A stretch of 36,993 nucleotides of DNA. Origin: Hwanghaeella sp. GTDB taxonomy: Bacteria; Pseudomonadota; Alphaproteobacteria; UBA8366; Aestuariispiraceae. The notes beneath the pieces are model-generated. The model was not told where the DNA came from. It searched no databases and was given only the letters and a program-made list of their open reading frames with translations. The DNA lies in the NCBI GenBank assembly GCA_028282025.1, contig JANQIT010000021.1:1-36993 (forward strand), given 5' to 3'. This document shows positions 34,092 through 36,993 of the stretch, one piece after another (positions within the stretch are counted from its first letter, which is position 1; each line of letters begins with the position of its first letter). The translations under genes and the position numbers were made by a program.

Positions 34092-35466
34092 GTAAAATCC
34101 GGCTTTTCACGGCCGCGGCCCCGACCACGGCCAAGAGTACGAGCGCCGGCTCTACGGGAACGCGGTAGCGCGAATTCCCGACGAAAATCGTGATCAGAGC
34201 GAAATAGGCAATATACGCCACGATGATCGCGGCAATAGACCAATGGCGTTGCCACAGAAGAACGCCGAGACCGACCCCTCCCAAAAGCCTTAAGACAACG
34301 ACATAGCCCAGCGACACAAGGGTGAATAAAAATGCCGGTAACGAGGTGGGCTGAAGGACGGCTTTGACAATCTCCAGCACCGACCCCTGACTCGCCTCGA
34401 ACCAGGTGGCCGAAACACCGTTCGTATCCAGGCCGAGAATATTGTGCCAATTCCCCGCCCCGCCGGCGACGCCGAATTGCCCGACCGACCGGAACAGCGC
34501 CTTCGCGAAATCCGCAATCGGGTAGGAAAGAAGCCTTGCGAAGCCCTTCGAAACCAGCTCGCCATAGCATGCAGAATAGGAGTCCGAATATACGGGCGAC
34601 TGTTTGCACGCATGCACCTGCGCATGTTCGGGGACGAGTTGGTCCATCCTGTCGTCAGCCTCGTGGTACGACAGCCCGTGGATCTGCGCCTCGATAATTG
34701 TAATCTGATCGTAAACGTATCGGTACTTGATGTCGTTGGGCGCCAGAGCGTAGACGCCGTCATACTGGTTCACGTAGTGCGCCCAAGGCGCCACAATCGC
34801 CAAGGCAAGCACCGTCGCGGCGGCGCCCTGCATCAGGGCGCGCACCCAGGACGCCCCCCGTCCAGCGAGGACCGCCAAGGCGACCATCCCCAACGGCAGA
34901 ACGAGAATCAGGAATTGCGGCGTGGGACGGACCAGACAGGCAAGCCCAAGCGCCAAACCGGTCAAAAGGGACCGGCCCCAGGTCACATGTCCATTGCGAA
35001 CGCACACGGCCCAAAAAGACACCAGCAGAAAGAAAGAAAACAGCGTCTCGCTTTGTATGAGATGCGCCGTAGACAGAACGTTCGGATTGAAAAGATACAG
35101 GGCCATGCCAAGCGCGCCGTAACCGGGCGCGACCTCTTCCACCACCGCGCGGAAGATAACCCCCGATACAAGAAGCACCGCGATCTGGCCTACGACGATT
35201 GGAAACGGGCTTTCGCTGCCGAACAGCGTCATCAACCCGGCGCCGAAGACGGGAAAGAGAGGCGGTCGGTAAAGGTTCGGCATATCCGGGGAGGATAGTT
35301 CCACGAACGCACCGTAGCGGAGGAAGGCAAGTACCGGCTCGTACCACGAACCGCCGTCCGCCGCGCCGGAAAGGTTGGCGTCTGGCTGCGTGCCCAAAAC
35401 GATCAAGACATTGGTCAGCAGGAAACCGACCAGAATTACCCAGTCTGCGCGCGCCAGAGACGTCAT
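34060..35466 (-). CDS. GT-C type membrane glycosyltransferase (GT39-like)
   Basis: 468 residues on the minus strand, multi-pass. A first hydrophobic helix (about 9-25) is followed by a loop with ADGGSWYEPVLAFLRYG and NLYRPPLFPVFGAGLMTLFG, the acidic-then-PPLFP pattern of dolichol-phosphate-mannose-mannosyltransferase-like GT-C proteins. FNPNVLSTAHLIQSETLF contains the conserved Glu in the SETLF motif. The end reads FVGNSRYRVPVEPAL, as in the 31018-32421 protein. The two are family members but not close copies. It would transfer a lipid-linked sugar at the periplasmic face. Convergent with the fusion gene (32-base tail overlap) and 15 bases after the oxygenase gene, with which it likely forms an operon. 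Confidence 0.8.
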   Translation of the reverse strand: MTSLARADWVILVGFLLTNVLIVLGTQPDANLSGAADGGSWYEPVLAFLRYGAFVELSSPDMPNLYRPPLFPVFGAGLMTLFGSESPFPIVVGQIAVLLVSGVIFRAVVEEVAPGYGALGMALYLFNPNVLSTAHLIQSETLFSFFLLVSFWAVCVRNGHVTWGRSLLTGLALGLACLVRPTPQFLILVLPLGMVALAVLAGRGASWVRALMQGAAATVLALAIVAPWAHYVNQYDGVYALAPNDIKYRYVYDQITIIEAQIHGLSYHEADDRMDQLVPEHAQVHACKQSPVYSDSYSACYGELVSKGFARLLSYPIADFAKALFRSVGQFGVAGGAGNWHNILGLDTNGVSATWFEASQGSVLEIVKAVLQPTSLPAFLFTLVSLGYVVVLRLLGGVGLGVLLWQRHWSIAAIIVAYIAYFALITIFVGNSRYRVPVEPALVLLAVVGAAAVKSRILPNRPRLAASG

Positions 35467-35481
35467 TTACGGGTTCCGCCC

Positions 35482-36321
35482 TTAGAAGCGTTTCAGCAGC
35501 TTCTGCACCGTCCCGTCCTTGAGCCCCGCATAGCGCTTCAAGGAGGAATAGATCTGCAACAGCGTCCGATCCGCATAGACAAGCGCGTGCTTCACCGCGG
35601 AATCTTCCGGCCTTGCCCGATACTCCGTCGGATTCAGAGGAACCGTTTTGCCTTCGTCGCGGAAGTAATACAGCGCCAACGATTTCCGCGACATCCCTTC
35701 CGGGCAGGCCAACGGCGTCGGGTGACCGTGATAGGAACCCGGGCAGGTGTGAAAAATCACGCAGCGATTGAACACAGGCATGACCTTCTTTTCGCACCGG
35801 GTCATGTCCGCGTCCCAGAGTTCCAGCGCTCCCTCATACTCCTCTTTCCAATCATGGTTCAGATAGAGGAGGAGATTGAGCTGCCGACTCCAGGTTTTCT
35901 GCACCGTATGAGCCAGAAAATCGACATGGACGTTCAGGAATCCGTTTCGCTCGATCTTGTGCAGCCCGCCGCCATCCAGGTCCGGGTCAGCCAGAAGATC
36001 CTGCAATCCTGTCACGGATTCCAACCAGGCGACGAACCGGTCGGACGACAGCTCCCGGATCACACGCTGTGTCGCCGGCGCCATGCGGTCGAATTTCGTA
36101 AGACCCAGCTTGCGTTCATTGTAATGAACGTAGTGCCCCCACGATCCCTCCTGATCGACGCCGTCGAACTCATCCAGCATTGCCTGACAGGCCACGGGAT
36201 CGATGAAGTTATCGATAACGATATGCGGGAACGGCTCCCCGGACGAAAAAGCGGGCGCAAGGACCTCTTCGGAAAGACGAGGCGCTGCATAGTCGATAAC
36301 GGGATTCAAGTTCTCAGTCAT
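35482..36321 (-). CDS. 2-oxoglutarate/Fe(II)-dependent oxygenase (prolyl-4-hydroxylase-like)
   Basis: 279 residues. The iron triad is visible as His132 and Asp134 in NVHVDF with a distal histidine at 198 or 200 in SYHGHP. Arg212 in SRKSLALYYF would bind 2-oxoglutarate. NLLLYLNHDWKEEYEGALELWD between them is the double-stranded beta-helix signature of the P4H-like subfamily common in glycan and lipid loci. It likely hydroxylates a sugar or a lipid-linked intermediate; protein substrate is possible but less likely here. First gene of the minus-strand pair, so its promoter should lie in 36322-36640. Confidence 0.85.
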   Translation of the reverse strand: MTENLNPVIDYAAPRLSEEVLAPAFSSGEPFPHIVIDNFIDPVACQAMLDEFDGVDQEGSWGHYVHYNERKLGLTKFDRMAPATQRVIRELSSDRFVAWLESVTGLQDLLADPDLDGGGLHKIERNGFLNVHVDFLAHTVQKTWSRQLNLLLYLNHDWKEEYEGALELWDADMTRCEKKVMPVFNRCVIFHTCPGSYHGHPTPLACPEGMSRKSLALYYFRDEGKTVPLNPTEYRARPEDSAVKHALVYADRTLLQIYSSLKRYAGLKDGTVQKLLKRF

Positions 36322-36649
36322 AGGCGGGCTTCTATCAAAATTCGCTTATCGTCACAAATCCAAATGCCGTCCGGACGCGCGCCCGACGCCGATTTGAGGC
36401 ATATCAACCCACCGATGGCGACACCGTCAATTCCATCAGCGTCACCGCTTGGCCGCGGCGGTCATACGGGAAAAACGGGAACGGTTTGCGGCCATTCCGC
36501 GAGCGAAAGGTGTTGCTGTGAGATCGGTAAACTAGCGGAGAGTGCGGGACAAAGTTCGAACGCTCCGCAAGGCCACACCGGCGGCCCGGCGACAGCTCGC
36601 CGCCCCACCGGAAGCGCGCGCGAAGCGCGTTGCCGTGAGATATGTAAAG
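36322..36649. other. Intergenic region between the oxygenase start and tRNA-Ser
   Basis: About 330 bases with no convincing gene; open frames here are low-complexity GC-rich shadows. It must contain the promoter of the oxygenase operon on the minus strand. Its notable content is a degenerate copy of the tRNA-Ser 3' end plus flank at 36512-36542, and the hairpin-prone GC tract CGCGC-GAA-GCGCG near 36618-36629. Confidence 0.5.
36512..36542. repeat. Degenerate direct repeat of the tRNA-Ser 3' end and its flank (other copy 36629-36659)
   Basis: Bases 36512-36542 match 36629-36659 at 26 of 31 positions, 117 bases apart in the same orientation. The real copy covers the last acceptor-stem bases, the encoded CCA and about 20 bases beyond. 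In the degenerate copy CCA reads CTA and, further on, GTTCGAAC is preserved in the T-loop position. It may be a decayed second tRNA-Ser or a leftover attachment site. Confidence 0.6.
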
Positions 36650-36659
36650 TGGCGGAGAG
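36629..36659. repeat. Intact-side copy of the tRNA 3'-end repeat
   Basis: Partner of 36512-36542 (26 of 31 identical). Its right part lies within the 3' end of tRNA-Ser, including CCA, and its left part is the immediate downstream flank of the tRNA gene. Confidence 0.6.
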
Positions 36660-36739
36660 ACAGGGATTCGAACCCTGGGTACGCTCACGCGCACAACGGT
36701 TTTCGAGACCGCCCCGTTCGACCACTCCGGCACCTCTCC
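36650..36739 (-). tRNA. tRNA-Ser (anticodon CGA)
   Basis: On the minus strand a 90-base class II tRNA runs from GGAGAGG to an encoded CCA. The acceptor pairs GGAGAGG with TCTCTCC (one G-U), discriminator G. The anticodon loop is CTCGAAA, with CGA at 36703-36705 reading UCG (serine). A long variable arm and the T-loop GTTCGAAT are present. All features fit tRNA-Ser. It sits at the end of the glycan locus, a usual place for integration events. Confidence 0.95.
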
Positions 36740-36904
36740 GCAGAAGCGCGCCGGCGCAAAATGGCAGGCACGCTGGAAGCCCCCGGTCGAAGGCGCGCGG
36801 AACCTAGCGAAGGCCGCGCGGCGGGGCAAGCCCCGCAACGCCGTTTTCATGCATGAACGATCCGGTAGCCGTCCGGCCGAATCCGGGTGGGAGGCGGGCG
36901 CAGG
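36740..36904. other. Short intergenic region with a GC-rich palindrome
   Basis: No gene is seen. A 7-base inverted repeat (GCGGGGC at 36821-36827, GCCCCGC at 36830-36836) lies downstream of the minus-strand gene that ends at 36905. It has no T-run on that strand, so it is at best a weak terminator. A tRNA promoter on the minus strand should lie just right of 36740; no clear boxes are seen. Confidence 0.3.
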
Positions 36905-36993
36905 TCAGGTAACGGTCAGCGAGACCGAACCGAGACCGTCGATGGTATAGACAATCTCTTCCCCGCCCGCCGGGAAGCGCGTTTTCATCGTGC
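36905..36993 (-). CDS. C-terminal end of a probable fumarylacetoacetate hydrolase-family protein (cut by window)
   Basis: The minus strand is open from the window edge to a TGA at 36905-36907. The 28 or so visible residues end in EEIVYTIDGLGSVSLTVT. The pattern GD-x-V-x-IDGLG-x-L-x-x-x-V is the usual C-terminus of FAH-family hydrolases/isomerases, where it forms the final strands of the fold. That is the only evidence, so the call is tentative. The gene belongs to the core genome flank rather than to the glycan locus. Confidence 0.4.
   Translation of the reverse strand, partial: TMKTRFPAGGEEIVYTIDGLGSVSLTVT

Noticed and set aside
34444..35298. Plus-strand 284-codon frame
   Set aside because: Antisense to the membrane transferase; charged, repeat-like translation typical of a reverse-strand shadow.
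34760..35797. Minus-strand frame of 345 codons overlapping the GT-C and oxygenase genes
   Set aside because: It is out of frame with both real genes on the same strand and is low-complexity.
35587..36807. A 406-codon plus-strand open frame over the oxygenase and the tRNA
   Set aside because: It is antisense to the 2OG oxygenase, runs through a tRNA gene and has no recognisable domain.
36821..36836. GC palindrome as an intrinsic terminator of the right-hand minus-strand gene
   Set aside because: Two-base loop and no T-run on that strand; left as a weak palindrome within the intergenic description.
1..36993. CRISPR array, insertion sequence or integrase gene
   Set aside because: No regularly spaced repeats, no transposase motifs and no terminal inverted repeats were found; the only repeats seen are the 14-base tandem copy and the tRNA 3'-end pair.

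Overview
The window looks like an alphaproteobacterial chromosome segment, most likely Rhodospirillales-like. This rests on moderately high GC, proteobacterial surface-glycan genes, many 4-base start/stop overlaps and frequent GTG/TTG starts. No 16S or housekeeping marker fixes the genus. Nearly all of it is one long surface-glycan locus read left to right. It begins inside a broken-off dehydrogenase gene and ends at a tRNA-Ser gene.

Layout. (1) 1-1248: the end of an iron-dependent alcohol dehydrogenase of the phosphonoacetaldehyde-reductase type, then an APS-kinase-like (CysC) gene. Together they suggest the tail of a phosphonate tailoring operon. (2) 1329-9309: a nonulosonic-acid-type set. 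It holds a CBS/sugar-1-phosphate nucleotidyltransferase (PtmE-like), an antisense aldo/keto reductase, PseB, a wrecked gene, an RmlD-like reductase, a NeuB-family synthase, a GT2, an SpsF-like cytidylyltransferase and a class-III (GSA-type) aminotransferase. (3) 9351-19661: an unusual cassette, partly AT-richer. It holds two methyltransferases, an M28-like DUF4910 protein, a FemAB/GNAT-like transferase, an FAD oxidoreductase, a large protein of unknown family, an AsnB-like ligase preceded by a truncated paralogue of its own N-terminus, and a deacetylase-like protein. (4) 19687-22392: an oxidoreductase, WbpD and WbpE, i.e. the UDP-2,3-diacetamido-sugar uronate branch. (5) 22452-26836: carbamoyltransferase, MBOAT acyltransferase and a membrane-anchored partner, i.e. 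glycan decoration. (6) 26833-34091: WbqC-like, two GT4s, a LegB-like dehydratase, a GT-C-like membrane protein and a GT2-methyltransferase fusion. (7) 34060-36321, minus strand: a second GT-C-like membrane protein and a 2OG-Fe(II) oxygenase. (8) 36322-36993: a degenerate repeat of the tRNA 3' end, tRNA-Ser(CGA), and the end of a probable FAH-family gene.

Taken together, the genes would supply at least two unusual activated sugars (a nonulosonate and a diacetamido uronate), assemble them with several glycosyltransferases, and add methyl, carbamoyl, acyl and possibly amide groups. No Wzx flippase, Wzy polymerase, ABC exporter or outer-membrane export protein was recognised, so export must be encoded elsewhere. 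The best candidates for something new are the 9.4-19.7 kb cassette and the possible link between phosphonate chemistry and the glycan at the left edge. Two broken genes (4393-4609 and 16815-17234) and the sampled swings in GC content show that the locus is a mosaic still being rearranged.
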